DNA from: JBFMGD01 sp040751775
GTDB taxonomy: Bacteria > Bacillota > Dethiobacteria > DTU022
Direction of reading: 5' to 3'
DNA length: 64,000 nucleotides
NCBI GenBank assembly: GCA_040751775.1
Contig: JBFMGD010000004.1
Span: 42,465-106,464, forward strand
In this document: in pieces, positions 50,817 through 59,886 of the stretch
How the letters are laid out: every line of letters begins with the position of its first letter
Position numbering within the stretch: position 1 is the first letter of the stretch
Notes under the pieces: model-generated
Database searches by the model: none
Told to the model about the DNA's origin: nothing
The model's input: the letters and a program-made list of their open reading frames with translations, nothing else
Translations under genes and position numbers: made by a program

Positions 50817-51671
50817 TTATTTGCGTCCAAACAGGCCTTGAGGCCTAAATGCAAGAATTATCGCCATCGGCAAGAAAAGGGTAAAGTAGGACAGCTCCGG
50901 AAACAGAGCCCTGCCGAAGTTGTCCATCAGTCCGACAAATAAACTGCCCACCAGCGCTCCTTTCAAACTGCCCAGGCCGCCGACAATAACCACCACCAGG
51001 GCAAGCGGCAGGATGATCCCTGATAAAGCCGGTTCCACGCCGAGCATCGGGCCTCCGAATACACCGGCCGCGCCCGCGAGAAAGGAGCCCAGGGCAAACG
51101 CGAAAATAAAAGCTTTGTCCACATTGATCCCCATTGCCCTGGCGATTTCCTCGTTATCCGCGCCGGCCCGGATGATCGCGCCGATTTTCGTTTTTTCGAT
51201 GATCAGCCAGATCAGTACAGCCACGACAACACCGACCGCAACCAGGAACAGCCTGTACTTGGGAAAGGTGACATCCAACATGGTCATGGCTCCGCTGAGT
51301 ATCGCGGGAGGCGGGATGCGGTACGGGTAACCGCCGAAAATCACCAGAAGCAGATCGTCGAAAATAAACCAGAGACCGAGCGTCAGCAACACCTGGCTGT
51401 AGGATTTGCCGTGAAAACGCCTGAGCAGCGTTTTTTCCTGGATTATACCCAAAGCGGTAACGGTTAAGCCCCCCACCAGCAAGGCCAGCAGAAAATTGCC
51501 GGTCCTGCTCATTACAGTCAAGGACATATAAGAGCCGATCAGGTAATAAGAACCATGAGTCAGCTTGATAATGCGCATTAATCCAAATATCAGGGTAAAC
51601 CCGATTGACAGCAAAAACAGAAGAGAGGCGAACGCCAAGCCGTTAACTGTTTGAATTACCCAAAAGGACAT
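50817..51671 (-). CDS. livH: Branched-chain amino acid-type ABC permease LivH
   Basis: 284-aa permease. LivH features are VNGLAFASLLFLLSIGFTLIFGLMRIIKLTHG at the start, RAGADNEEIARAMGIN in the coupling loop and GGLGSLKGALVGSLFVG. ATG 51671 has AAGG 11 bases upstream. It is the first transporter gene of the operon. Confidence 0.92.
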   Translation of the reverse strand: MSFWVIQTVNGLAFASLLFLLSIGFTLIFGLMRIIKLTHGSYYLIGSYMSLTVMSRTGNFLLALLVGGLTVTALGIIQEKTLLRRFHGKSYSQVLLTLGLWFIFDDLLLVIFGGYPYRIPPPAILSGAMTMLDVTFPKYRLFLVAVGVVVAVLIWLIIEKTKIGAIIRAGADNEEIARAMGINVDKAFIFAFALGSFLAGAAGVFGGPMLGVEPALSGIILPLALVVVIVGGLGSLKGALVGSLFVGLMDNFGRALFPELSYFTLFLPMAIILAFRPQGLFGRK

Positions 51672-51833
51672 TGTTTGGACATCCTTCCTCAAAATTACTA
51701 AATTAAAAGCTTTATCTGGTGGGAAGCAGAGGGGAAAACCCTCCTTCCAACATGCTCGATTTTTAGTCAGACAACTTTAATTACAGGAAAATGACAATTT
51801 CATCAACATTTTGATCAATACTTTGGCCGAATC

Positions 51834-51953
51834 TTATAGGGCCCACCTTTTAAATACAGCATAATACCAGGCGGTAACGATGGATCCGGTCTCACTGAAG
51901 CTGACAACAAAGAGATTGGGGTAATAAGCTTGTACGATTGTTAGGTCATGCAT
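51834..51953 (-). CDS. Candidate 39-aa membrane peptide at the head of the liv operon
   Basis: ATG 51953 has AAAGGAGG four to six bases before it and opens MHDLTIVQAYYPNLFVVSFS, then a hydrophobic stretch ending WYYAVFKRWAL and TAA. It is too short for routine gene finding. It could be a single-pass membrane peptide, a regulatory leader peptide, or a gene remnant; no family is recognised. It lies 160 bases upstream of livH and downstream of the promoter at 52096-52124. Apart from this and the promoter, the 51672-52208 gap shows nothing. Confidence 0.45.
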   Translation of the reverse strand: MHDLTIVQAYYPNLFVVSFSETGSIVTAWYYAVFKRWAL

Positions 51954-52090
51954 CAGTCCCTCCTTTATCATGTTGGATGTAATTAAGCCCGCTTAGATAA
52001 CCCGGGAAAACCTGACCGGAAAGCACAAAAAAAATTAAACGAAGCGTATTGGTAATTAACTTTCGACGAAGAAACATGAAATCCTTTTTT

Positions 52091-52155
52091 TTGTCATATA
52101 AGTTGACTGTCATACAATACCCAAGCAGACATGAAGATTTTCAGATTGTATGATA
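52091..52155 (-). promoter_or_regulatory. Promoter and repeated TGTCATA motifs before the transport operon
   Basis: On the minus strand TTGGGT (52124-52119), a 17-base spacer and TTATAT (52101-52096) make a plausible sigma-A promoter. Two direct TGTCATA words (52092-52098, 52108-52114), 16 bases apart, overlap it. TTGTATGATA (52146-52155) is a 9/10 inverted match to TGTCATACAA (52108-52117). Such a cluster suggests an operator for a GntR- or similar-type regulator not encoded here. Confidence 0.45.
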
Positions 52156-52208
52156 AAATTGCAATAATATGTTACTGCTCCGGAAAATTCTTCACCGCCC
52201 CACGGATA

Positions 52209-54362
52209 TTAAAGCAGTCCCAGCAATCGCACCGCCTGCGCAACGCAGAAGCAGATCAGGACTCCGGCAGCGGTGGGCACCAAGAAGGATACCAGGGTCC
52301 ATTTCAGGCTCCCCGTCTCTTTGCGGATCGTCAAGAGGGTGGTCCCGCAGGGGAAATGATTCATCGCGAAAAGCATGGTACAAACCGCCGTCAGCCAGTT
52401 CCAGCCGTTATGCACAAGCAACAACCGCAAATCTTCAAGCGTGGCCAGTTCATGAAGGCTGCCTGTAGCCATATAGCTCATGATCACAATTGGGATCACG
52501 ATTTCGTTGGCCGGCAGGCCGAGCAGGAAGGCAGCCAAGATATAGCCGTCCAGGCCAAGCAGATAGCCGAAAGGCTGCAGAAAAGATGCACAGTGATCCA
52601 GAAGGCTCATCTCTCCAACATGCGTATTGGCTGCAAGCCAGATCACCGCCCCCGCCGGCGCCGCCACCAGCACCGCCCGCCCCAACACGAAGAGGGTGCG
52701 GTCGAAGAGGGAGCGCACTAAAACCCGGCCGACCTGCGGTTTGCGGTAAGGGGGCAGTTCCAGGGTAAACGAAGAAGGCAGCCCTTTCAAAATAGTTCTG
52801 GACAGCAGTTTGGAAACCGCCAGCGTCATGAAGACTCCCGAAATGACCGTCCCCAAAACGGCGCCGGATGCGGCCAACGATTGAAACGCACCTGCCGCCC
52901 CGGCCAAAAAGATCACGGCAAGCGAAATCAGAATCGGGAAACGGCCGTTGCACGGTACAAAGTTGTTTGTAATGACGGCGATCAGACGCTCACGCGGCGA
53001 ATCGATAATCCGGCAGGCGATTACCCCGGCCGCGTTGCAGCCGAAACCCATGCACATGGTCAGGGCCTGTTTGCCGTGCGCGCAGACCTTTTTAAAAATA
53101 TGATCCAGGTTGAAGGCGATCCGGGGCAGGTAGCCCAGGTCCTCCAGCAGCGTGAAGAGCGGGAAAAAAATTGCCATCGGCGGCAGCATCACCGATACCA
53201 CCCAACCCATGGTCCGGAACACGCCCGAGAGCAGGATGCCGCGCAGCCAGTCCGGCAAACCCGCCGTTATGCAGAGAGTGCTCAGGCGTCCCTCAATCCA
53301 GTAGACGCCGGAAGCCAGCGCCTGCGAGGGGTAATTCGCGCCGGTGATCGTAATCCAAAAGACAGCACCAAGCAACGCAACCATGATTGGAATGCCCAAA
53401 ATACGGGAGGTGAGGATGTCATCGATGCGCTGATCCAGCCGGTTGTAGCGCTCATTTTCAAAGGTAACCGCATCTTCCCCAATTCTTTCCGCCGTGCTGA
53501 CAATAGCGGCAACTATTTCGTCCACCAGATTCTCAGGCCGACCCTCCGGCCGCGGCCAAACGCGGTCCATTGATATTAACAGCTGTTTACACAGTTCATT
53601 CCGCTTCTCCGGCTCCAGTGCGAGGTGCTGTTGAACGCTGTCTAAAAAAGCCGGGCCGCTGTCCAGCAATCGCAGCGCAAACCAGCGATTGTTAAGCCGT
53701 CCCCGCGCTGCTTTCTCAACATACGGTTCAAGCAGGGAGATCGCCCGCTCGATCCGCTCACTGTAACGTATCTGCAGCGGCGCCGTGCGCAGCGTGCCGC
53801 CGGCCACCTGCCGGACGGCCTCTTTAAGCGCATGCAGGCCCTGGCCGTTACGCGCGTTTGTGCCGACAATTGGCACACCGAGTGCACCTGACAGTTTTTC
53901 CAAATGGACACGGATTTTCTTGCGCCGGGCTTCATCAATCAGGTTGACACAGACAACCACCCGGGCGGTAATCTCCAGCACCTGGAGGGCCAGGTTTAAA
54001 TTTCGCTCCAGGCAGGTGGCATCGGTCACCACCACCACGGCATCGGGGTTGCCGAAACAGATAAAGTCGCGGGCAACCTCTTCTTCTGCGGATTTGGCCA
54101 GCAAGGAATAAGTACCGGGCAAATCCACCAGGGTGTAACCGGCCTCCCGGTGCCGGTAGCGGCCTTGCGCCCGGGTTACAGTTTTGCCGGGCCAATTGCC
54201 CGTGTGTTGATTTAAACCGGTTAAACTGTTGAACACAGTGCTCTTTCCCGTATTCGGATTGCCGGCCAGGGCGATGACCATTTCGCTGACCGCCGCACCA
54301 TCACGGGCGGCGCTGTTCTCCCTGGAGGCGCTGAGCCAGGTTGATTGCTTGGTTAAACCCAT
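52209..54362 (-). CDS. feoB: Ferrous iron transporter FeoB
   Basis: 717-aa Fe(II) transporter with an N-terminal GTPase domain: GNPNTGKSTVFNSLTG (G1, near 34), DLPGTYSL (G3), NLIDEARR (G4). A helical spacer follows, then the membrane domain with about nine helices from residue 280 on, including the gate motif GFGCNAAGV and the second half PCNGRFPIL. ATG 54362 gives the usual FeoB start. The open frame extends 85 codons upstream through feoA and is not coding there. It follows feoA by 23 bases. Confidence 0.95.
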   Translation of the reverse strand: MGLTKQSTWLSASRENSAARDGAAVSEMVIALAGNPNTGKSTVFNSLTGLNQHTGNWPGKTVTRAQGRYRHREAGYTLVDLPGTYSLLAKSAEEEVARDFICFGNPDAVVVVTDATCLERNLNLALQVLEITARVVVCVNLIDEARRKKIRVHLEKLSGALGVPIVGTNARNGQGLHALKEAVRQVAGGTLRTAPLQIRYSERIERAISLLEPYVEKAARGRLNNRWFALRLLDSGPAFLDSVQQHLALEPEKRNELCKQLLISMDRVWPRPEGRPENLVDEIVAAIVSTAERIGEDAVTFENERYNRLDQRIDDILTSRILGIPIMVALLGAVFWITITGANYPSQALASGVYWIEGRLSTLCITAGLPDWLRGILLSGVFRTMGWVVSVMLPPMAIFFPLFTLLEDLGYLPRIAFNLDHIFKKVCAHGKQALTMCMGFGCNAAGVIACRIIDSPRERLIAVITNNFVPCNGRFPILISLAVIFLAGAAGAFQSLAASGAVLGTVISGVFMTLAVSKLLSRTILKGLPSSFTLELPPYRKPQVGRVLVRSLFDRTLFVLGRAVLVAAPAGAVIWLAANTHVGEMSLLDHCASFLQPFGYLLGLDGYILAAFLLGLPANEIVIPIVIMSYMATGSLHELATLEDLRLLLVHNGWNWLTAVCTMLFAMNHFPCGTTLLTIRKETGSLKWTLVSFLVPTAAGVLICFCVAQAVRLLGLL

Positions 54363-54385
54363 CCCTGCTTTTTCTCTCCCCTTTT

Positions 54386-54628
54386 TTAGCGTGCTGCCTC
54401 GACGAATATCTGCGAAGCTTCTTCCGAACGCAGGGCGATGACAGCACCGCGGATCCAATAAGCGGTCGGGTCCCCGGACGGGCTTTTCCGCAGGGCCTCG
54501 ACACGGGTACCGGCAACCAACCCCAGGTCCAGCATTCTCCGCCGGGCGATCCCTTCCGCCTGCAGCTGTTTTACCGCGCCGCAGCAGCCGATCGGCACGC
54601 GGTTCAGAGGAATCCATTCCGGTTTCAT
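54386..54628 (-). CDS. feoA: FeoA domain protein
   Basis: 80-aa SH3-like partner of FeoB: IPLNRVPIGCCGAVKQL, then MLDLGLVAGTRVEALRKSP and a short C-terminal strand reading GAVIALRSEEASQIFV. ATG 54628 has GGAGG seven bases upstream. It lies directly before feoB and is divergent from the DtxR-family gene. Confidence 0.93.
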   Translation of the reverse strand: MKPEWIPLNRVPIGCCGAVKQLQAEGIARRRMLDLGLVAGTRVEALRKSPSGDPTAYWIRGAVIALRSEEASQIFVEAAR

Positions 54629-54808
54629 AAAAAAACCTCCTCCCTTAGTCCTATTTCCAGCAGTGCGATTCATAAGTTAGTAGCGGGAAAACTTTTTTCT
54701 TAAACCTAATATATGGCCTTCCCGCGGCAGTGTGACAGCGGCCCCTGAAAATAATTGGGGCACAGCATGACGCGGGGGAGAGGGATAGGGTGAGGGGAGG
54801 GAATATCA

Positions 54809-55327
54809 ATGAACAACAAAAACGATGAATTCCACACCTTTCGCGGCTACCAGATGCTCAAACAGAAGCATGAGCAGCTGACGGATAAGATGACCGCCAG
54901 CATGGAAGATTACCTGGAGATGATTTACCGCAACTGCTTGAAGGAAGGATTCGTCCGCACCAACCAACTGGCCGGGCAGCTGAACGTACAGGCGTCTTCA
55001 GTAACTAAAATCGTGCAAAAGTTAACCGAGTTCGGCCTGCTCGATTACCAGAAATACGGGGTAATCCAGCTAACGGACAAGGGTAAGGTTTTAGGCGGTT
55101 TTTTACTCAATCGGCACCTGATTGTGGAGAACTTCCTCCGGATCATCGGCGTGAACAACGATTTTTTACTGCGCGACACCGAAATGATCGAGCATCACCT
55201 AAGCGATAATACTGTTCAGCAAATCAAACAGCTTTACCGTTTTTTCAAGCATAACCCGCACATATTAAAGCAATTCCGGATGTACAAATCGGCTCAGATT
55301 AAAAAAAACGGCCGCCCCGGCAGGTAA
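54809..55327 (+). CDS. DtxR/MntR family metal-dependent regulator
   Basis: 172 aa. The winged-helix domain (ASMEDYLEMIYRNCLKEG, then QLNVQASSVTKIVQKLTEFGLL) is typical DtxR, followed by the dimer and metal-binding helices with LLNRHLIVENFL and DTEMIEHHLSD. A C-terminal SH3-like domain is absent, as in MntR. It is divergent from feoAB across 180 bases and is the obvious candidate regulator. A half-site-like TTAGGTTTAAG occurs near 54705 on the minus strand, too weak to call an operator. Confidence 0.87.
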   Translation: MNNKNDEFHTFRGYQMLKQKHEQLTDKMTASMEDYLEMIYRNCLKEGFVRTNQLAGQLNVQASSVTKIVQKLTEFGLLDYQKYGVIQLTDKGKVLGGFLLNRHLIVENFLRIIGVNNDFLLRDTEMIEHHLSDNTVQQIKQLYRFFKHNPHILKQFRMYKSAQIKKNGRPGR

Positions 55328-55389
55328 TTTCAGATTTATCCATAATTAGAGGAGTAGTTTACTAGTGATTATCTTTGGAGGTGCGGCCA

Positions 55390-57087
55390 ATGATTCTGCT
55401 CAACCCAAAACAGCACAGGCGGGCATATGCCGATGATCGTTCGCGCGAGATTATGCGCAAAACGATCGACTTCTTTGAAAGCAAAGGCAAGCGGAAGGTG
55501 AAAGAAGATGACCGGGAGAGAGTCTGGTATGCTGATTTTCTTGATTTTATCAGGGAAAACCGGATCTTTGCCGAGCTGCTCACTCCCACCGGTTACGGAA
55601 AAACCGCATGCCGCTGGGATACTTGGCGGAACTGTGAGTTCAACGAAATTCTCGCCTTTTACGGGCTGCATTACTGGTACACCTGGCAGGTATCCATACT
55701 CGGCCTCGGCCCGATCTGGATGAGCCGGAATGAAGCGGCCAAACAGCGGGCGGCCGCGCTGCTCGCGGACGGCCATGTCTTCGCCTTCGGCCTCTCCGAG
55801 CGCAACCACGGCGCCGATATCTATTCAACTGAAATGACCCTCACCCCCCAGGCTGACGGCACCTACCGGGCCAACGGCGAGAAGTACTACATCGGCAACG
55901 GCAACAAGGCTGAGATGGTCTCCACGTTCGGCAAAATGGCCGGCAGCGGCGATTACGTCTTCTTCGTCGCAAACTACCGCCAGAAAAACTACGAACTGGT
56001 GAAAAATGTGGTCAACTCTCAGTCTTACGTGGCCGATTTCGTGCTGCGCGACTATCACGTCTCCGAGGAAGAGATTCTCTCCCGGGGAGAGGAAGCCTGG
56101 AACAGCGCCCTCAATACCGTCAACGTGGGGAAATATAACCTCGGTTGGGCCTCGATCGGCATCTGCACCCACGCCTTCTACGAGGCGATCAACCATGCCG
56201 CCAACCGCCGCCTTTACGGCATCGCTGTAACCGATTTTCCCCACGTTAAGCAGATGTTCGTAGACGCCTACAGCCGCCTTACGGCGATGAAGCTCTTTGC
56301 CCTGCGGACGGCTGACTACATGCGCACCGCCACCCCTGAAGACAGGCGCTATCTCCTCTATAATCCCACGGTTAAGATGAAGGTAACCACCCAGGGCGAA
56401 GAGGTAATCAACCTGCTCTGGGATGTGATCGCCGCGAAAGGCTTCGAGCGTGATATGTATTTTGAAATGGCCACGCGCGATATCAGGGCCCTGCCCAAAC
56501 TTGAGGGTACGGTGCACGTCAATATCGCCCTGATTTTGAAGTTCATGCCCAACTACTTCTTCAATCCCGCCGACTACCCCGCGATGGAGAAGCAGGACCA
56601 ACCCCGTAACGACGACTTCCTTTTTGATCAGGGACCGGCCCGCGGCCTCGGCAAGATTCGCTTCCACGACTACAAGCCGGTTTACGATGCTTTCAATCTG
56701 CCCAACGTGAACATATTCAAAGAACAGATCACCGTTTTCAAGGATTTCCTCAGCGGCGCCACCCCGGGCGAAGCACAGCAGAAAGATACCGACTTCTTGA
56801 TGTCCCTGGGCGAAATCTTCACCCTCGTTGTTTACGGCCAGCTAGTTTTGGAAAACGCACGCCTATACGGGCTTGAAGCGGACCTGGTCGACCAGATTTT
56901 TGATTTCATGGTCCGCGATTTTTCCAAGTACGCCCTGCAGCTGTACAGTAAGCCGAGCAGCACGGCCGACCAGACGGCATACTTTATGAAGCTGATCCGC
57001 AAACCGGCCGCTGATGAAGGCCGCTACCGGCGCATCTGGGAGAACCATGTTTTCGCCCTGAATGGTGTTTACGAAATGAACGAATAA
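55390..57087 (+). CDS. Acyl-CoA dehydrogenase family protein, long form
   Basis: 565 aa, longer than the usual 380-aa acyl-CoA dehydrogenase. The flavin domain shows FAFGLSERNHGADIYSTEM and GEKYYIGNGNKAEM, then the helical C-domain (SIGICTHAFYEAINHAANRRLYG). The catalytic base is probably Glu372 in LPKLEGTVHV, and about 150 extra residues follow. The start is ATG 55390, eight bases after GGAGG. It probably oxidises an acyl-CoA to the enoyl-CoA that FadN/FadA would process, but it lies 38 kb from them and has no electron-transfer flavoprotein genes beside it. Confidence 0.88.
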   Translation: MILLNPKQHRRAYADDRSREIMRKTIDFFESKGKRKVKEDDRERVWYADFLDFIRENRIFAELLTPTGYGKTACRWDTWRNCEFNEILAFYGLHYWYTWQVSILGLGPIWMSRNEAAKQRAAALLADGHVFAFGLSERNHGADIYSTEMTLTPQADGTYRANGEKYYIGNGNKAEMVSTFGKMAGSGDYVFFVANYRQKNYELVKNVVNSQSYVADFVLRDYHVSEEEILSRGEEAWNSALNTVNVGKYNLGWASIGICTHAFYEAINHAANRRLYGIAVTDFPHVKQMFVDAYSRLTAMKLFALRTADYMRTATPEDRRYLLYNPTVKMKVTTQGEEVINLLWDVIAAKGFERDMYFEMATRDIRALPKLEGTVHVNIALILKFMPNYFFNPADYPAMEKQDQPRNDDFLFDQGPARGLGKIRFHDYKPVYDAFNLPNVNIFKEQITVFKDFLSGATPGEAQQKDTDFLMSLGEIFTLVVYGQLVLENARLYGLEADLVDQIFDFMVRDFSKYALQLYSKPSSTADQTAYFMKLIRKPAADEGRYRRIWENHVFALNGVYEMNE

Positions 57088-57089
57088 GG

Positions 57090-57124
57090 TTCTGCCTCAT
57101 TTTTTTCACCGAAATGAGGCAGAA
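57090..57124. terminator. Stem-loop after the acyl-CoA dehydrogenase gene
   Basis: TTCTGCCTCATTT pairs exactly with AAATGAGGCAGAA (13 bp) around a 9-base loop, three bases after the stop codon. No T tract follows, so it may be a stabilising hairpin rather than a full terminator. Confidence 0.6.
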
Positions 57125-57266
57125 TAGAAATAGCGCAGAAGTAATCAATGGCGCCCGCAAAAATAATTACGTCCCCTGCAAGAACCGTTTTTTTTTGTGC
57201 AAAACATGTTATACTTTTTAGAAAAGTAACAGACTGCACGGAACGCCGCACATGGGAGGTTTTTGC

Positions 57267-57887
57267 ATGAGTTTAAAAAGATTCTTTACCACGGGGTTAT
57301 TGACGCTGCTGCCCCTGGGCATTACCATTTATATCTTTTATCTCATTTTTAATTTCCTGGATACCCTTTTGGGGAGAGTGATCAACCGGTTTTATAACTT
57401 TCAAGTGCCCGGCATCGGCTTCGCCGCCGGCATCGTCTTGATCTTCCTGGTCGGCTTTATCGCCTCGAACTTTATCGGCCGAAAAATTATCGGCTTCTGG
57501 GATACTGTTTTTCAAAGGCTGCCGCTCACCAGGAGCATCTATTCCAGCGCCAAGCAAATTATCGACGCCTTTACCGTCCAGGGGAAACATGCCTTTCAAA
57601 AGGTGGTCTTACTGGAATACCCCCGCAAAGGGCTTTATGTCCTGGGGTTTATCACCGGCAGCTCCCGGGGGGAAGTGCAGGAAAAAACCAATGAAACGGT
57701 GATCAACGTGTTTGTCCCCACGACACCCAACCCGACCTCGGGCATGCTGGTCCTTGCGCCCAGCCATGAGGTGATCGAACTGGAGATGACCATTGAAGAA
57801 GGGATGAAGGTAATCATTTCAGGCGGCCTGGTCTCGCCGCCCGGGAGGAATGAAACAGCCGCGTTAAACCCGGCTCCACCCGCCTAG
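57267..57887 (+). CDS. DUF502 family membrane protein
   Basis: 206 aa with two transmembrane helices (about 8-30 and 48-72) and a cytoplasmic C-terminal domain: RFFTTGLLTLLPLGITIYIF at the start, VGFIASNFIGRKII, PLTRSIYSSAKQIIDAF, and VFVPTTPNPTSGML. Function is unknown. ATG 57267 is chosen because GGGAGG lies seven bases before it. Confidence 0.88.
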   Translation: MSLKRFFTTGLLTLLPLGITIYIFYLIFNFLDTLLGRVINRFYNFQVPGIGFAAGIVLIFLVGFIASNFIGRKIIGFWDTVFQRLPLTRSIYSSAKQIIDAFTVQGKHAFQKVVLLEYPRKGLYVLGFITGSSRGEVQEKTNETVINVFVPTTPNPTSGMLVLAPSHEVIELEMTIEEGMKVIISGGLVSPPGRNETAALNPAPPA

Positions 57888-57958
57888 CGCAATCAAACAG
57901 TATATTTTCACCCTGCCGGAAGAAAACTAATACCAGCAAACCGGAAGGGGGTGACAAT

Positions 57959-58111
57959 ATGCCCAACGAAATTAAGTGCACTGTTACCGAATGTGAATAT
58001 AACGACAATGTTAAATGCGATGCCCCGCTGATCCAGGTCGACCGCAACCATACCAAGGCGGCAAGCAGTTCCGATGAAACCAGGTGCGAGACCTTTAAAC
58101 GGAAACATTAA
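57959..58111 (+). CDS. DUF1540 domain protein (small cysteine-rich)
   Basis: 50 aa. Cys7, Cys12, Cys20 and Cys43 match the DUF1540 pattern, with KCTVTECEYNDNVKCDAP early and TRCETFKRKH at the end; the cysteines probably bind a metal. GGAAGGGGGTG lies four to eight bases before the ATG. Such proteins are common in Clostridia and often associated with sporulation; their exact function is unknown. It converges on glpK. Confidence 0.85.
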   Translation: MPNEIKCTVTECEYNDNVKCDAPLIQVDRNHTKAASSSDETRCETFKRKH

Positions 58112-58174
58112 ACGTACACCAGTCCATGCTTGCCGAACATTTACGAAGATCCGGCAAGCTTCTTGCAATGCGTT

Positions 58175-58219
58175 GACCCCGTTTTTTATTGATACGGGGT
58201 CTCTACTTGTTGAGACCCC
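58175..58219 (-). terminator. Overlapping hairpins at the glpK 3' end
   Basis: GACCCCGT/ACGGGGTC (58175-58201) forms a stem just beyond the glpK stop. A second stem, GGGGTCTC/GAGACCCC (58196-58219), overlaps it and includes the stop codon. On the minus strand the first hairpin's loop is A/T-rich. The two are mutually exclusive. Confidence 0.5.
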
Positions 58220-59702
58220 AGCCGAGGGAACGCTCCACGGCCCGGCGCCACCCGGTATAGAGGGATTCGCGCCTGCCCTGATCCATCCGCGGAGTAAAGG
58301 CCGCGCTCTCCCGCCAGCGCCGCGCCAGGTCGTCGCGATTCTGCCAGACCCCCACCGCCAGGCCGGCCAGGTAGGCCGCTCCCAGGGCGGTGGTATCAGA
58401 AGTAGCCGCCCGCCGCACCACTGTCCCGGCCATGTCGGCCTGAAACTGCAGCAGCAGGTCCATCACGCTGGCCCCGCCGTCCACGCGCAACTCTTCTACA
58501 GGTATGCCCGCCTCGCGGCGCATAATCTCCAGCACGTCCCTGGTCTGGTAGGCCATCGCCTCGACCACCGCCCTGGCCAGGTGGGCCCGGGTCGTCCCGC
58601 CGGTGATCCCGATAATCAGGCCGCGCGCATAAGGATCCCAGTACGGGGCGCCCAAACCGGCCAGCGCGGGCACCAGGTAGAGCCCTTCATTGTCTTTTAC
58701 CTGCGCGGCCAGTGCTTCGGTCTCCGAAGCCCGGCTGATGATCCCGAGGCCGTCGCGCAGCCACTGGATGGCGGCACCGGTTATAAAAATGCTGCCCTCG
58801 AGGGCATAATCGATCGTGCCCTCCACCCCCCAGGCGATGGTGGTAAGCAAACCCGAGTCGGAAAGCACCGCCTTTAGCCCCGTGTTCATCAGCAGAAAGC
58901 TGCCGGTGCCGTAAGTGTTTTTAATCATGCCGGGGCGGTAACAGGCCTGGCCGAAAAGAGCCGCCTGCTGATCGCCGGCGATGCCGCCGACGGGCAGCCG
59001 TATTCCGAGAAAAACTTGCGGGTCGGTCTCGCCGAATAAACCGCTGCTGGGCATAACGCGCGGCAGGAGCCCTTCGGGCACGTTAAAGAGGGCCAGCAGC
59101 TCCGGATCCCACTGCAGCGTGTGGATGTTAAAGAGCAGGGTGCGCGAAGCGTTGGAATAATCGGTGGCGTGCACCCGGCCGCCTGTGAGGCGGAAGAGGA
59201 GGTAGCTGTCGATGGTGCCGCAGGCCAGGCGGCCCTGCTTTGCCGCCTCTTTTACTGCCGGCAGGTTCTCAAGCGCCCAGCGCAGCTTGGTCCCAGAAAA
59301 ATAAGGATCAAGCAGCAAACCGGTCTTCCGGCGGACCATCTCTTCATAACCGGCTGCTTTCATCTCCCGGCACATGGCGGCGGTACGCCGGCACTGCCAG
59401 ACGATGGCATTGGCCAGCGGCTTTCCCGTGGAGCGGTCCCAAAACACCAGCGTCTCCCGCTGGTTGGTAACGCCGAGCGCGCGGAGCTCGGAAAGGGCGG
59501 CCCCGCTCTTGCGCAGCACCTCTGCTACGGCCTGCAGCGTCATCGCCCAGATCTCCTCCGGGTCGTGTTCCACCCAGCCCGGCTGCGGATAATACTGCTT
59601 ATGTTCGCGGTTGACCGAGCCGCACGAAACCCCCTGCTCATCCCAAAGAATCGCCGTAGTGCCGGTTGTGCCCTGGTCAATAGAAAGGATATACTCGCTC
59701 AT
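58203..59702 (-). CDS. glpK: Glycerol kinase
   Basis: 499-aa FGGY kinase phosphorylating glycerol to glycerol-3-phosphate. Seen: SIDQGTTGTTAILWDEQG (ATP phosphate loop), GVTNQRETLVFWDRSTGKPL and IVWQCRRTAAMC; DGGASVMDLLLQFQADMAG and GAAYLAGLAVGVW are in the C-terminal half. Length is standard. No glpF or glpD gene is adjacent. Confidence 0.95.
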   Translation of the reverse strand: MSEYILSIDQGTTGTTAILWDEQGVSCGSVNREHKQYYPQPGWVEHDPEEIWAMTLQAVAEVLRKSGAALSELRALGVTNQRETLVFWDRSTGKPLANAIVWQCRRTAAMCREMKAAGYEEMVRRKTGLLLDPYFSGTKLRWALENLPAVKEAAKQGRLACGTIDSYLLFRLTGGRVHATDYSNASRTLLFNIHTLQWDPELLALFNVPEGLLPRVMPSSGLFGETDPQVFLGIRLPVGGIAGDQQAALFGQACYRPGMIKNTYGTGSFLLMNTGLKAVLSDSGLLTTIAWGVEGTIDYALEGSIFITGAAIQWLRDGLGIISRASETEALAAQVKDNEGLYLVPALAGLGAPYWDPYARGLIIGITGGTTRAHLARAVVEAMAYQTRDVLEIMRREAGIPVEELRVDGGASVMDLLLQFQADMAGTVVRRAATSDTTALGAAYLAGLAVGVWQNRDDLARRWRESAAFTPRMDQGRRESLYTGWRRAVERSLGWGLNK

Positions 59703-59886
59703 CGTCTTCCCCTCCCCGAATTAGCAGACGCCGACCCTGTTTACTTTCTCGAAGCGGCTAAATTATTCCTGCGTCTAAAAAGCAATCATAAAACAATCTA
59801 ACTTACTCAATTAAAACGGGAATGAGCTTCCTAAGCCCATTCCCGCAACCTTAAGCGGCACAATTGGAACCAGTATAACTTTCGGT

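Noticed and set aside
54363..54617. Extended N-terminus of FeoB reaching through feoA
   Set aside because: FeoA has its own start and ribosome site in another frame, and FeoB homology begins only after 54362.
54700..54720. DtxR-type operator before feoAB
   Set aside because: Only one half resembles TTAGGT; the inverted half is missing, so it was not called.
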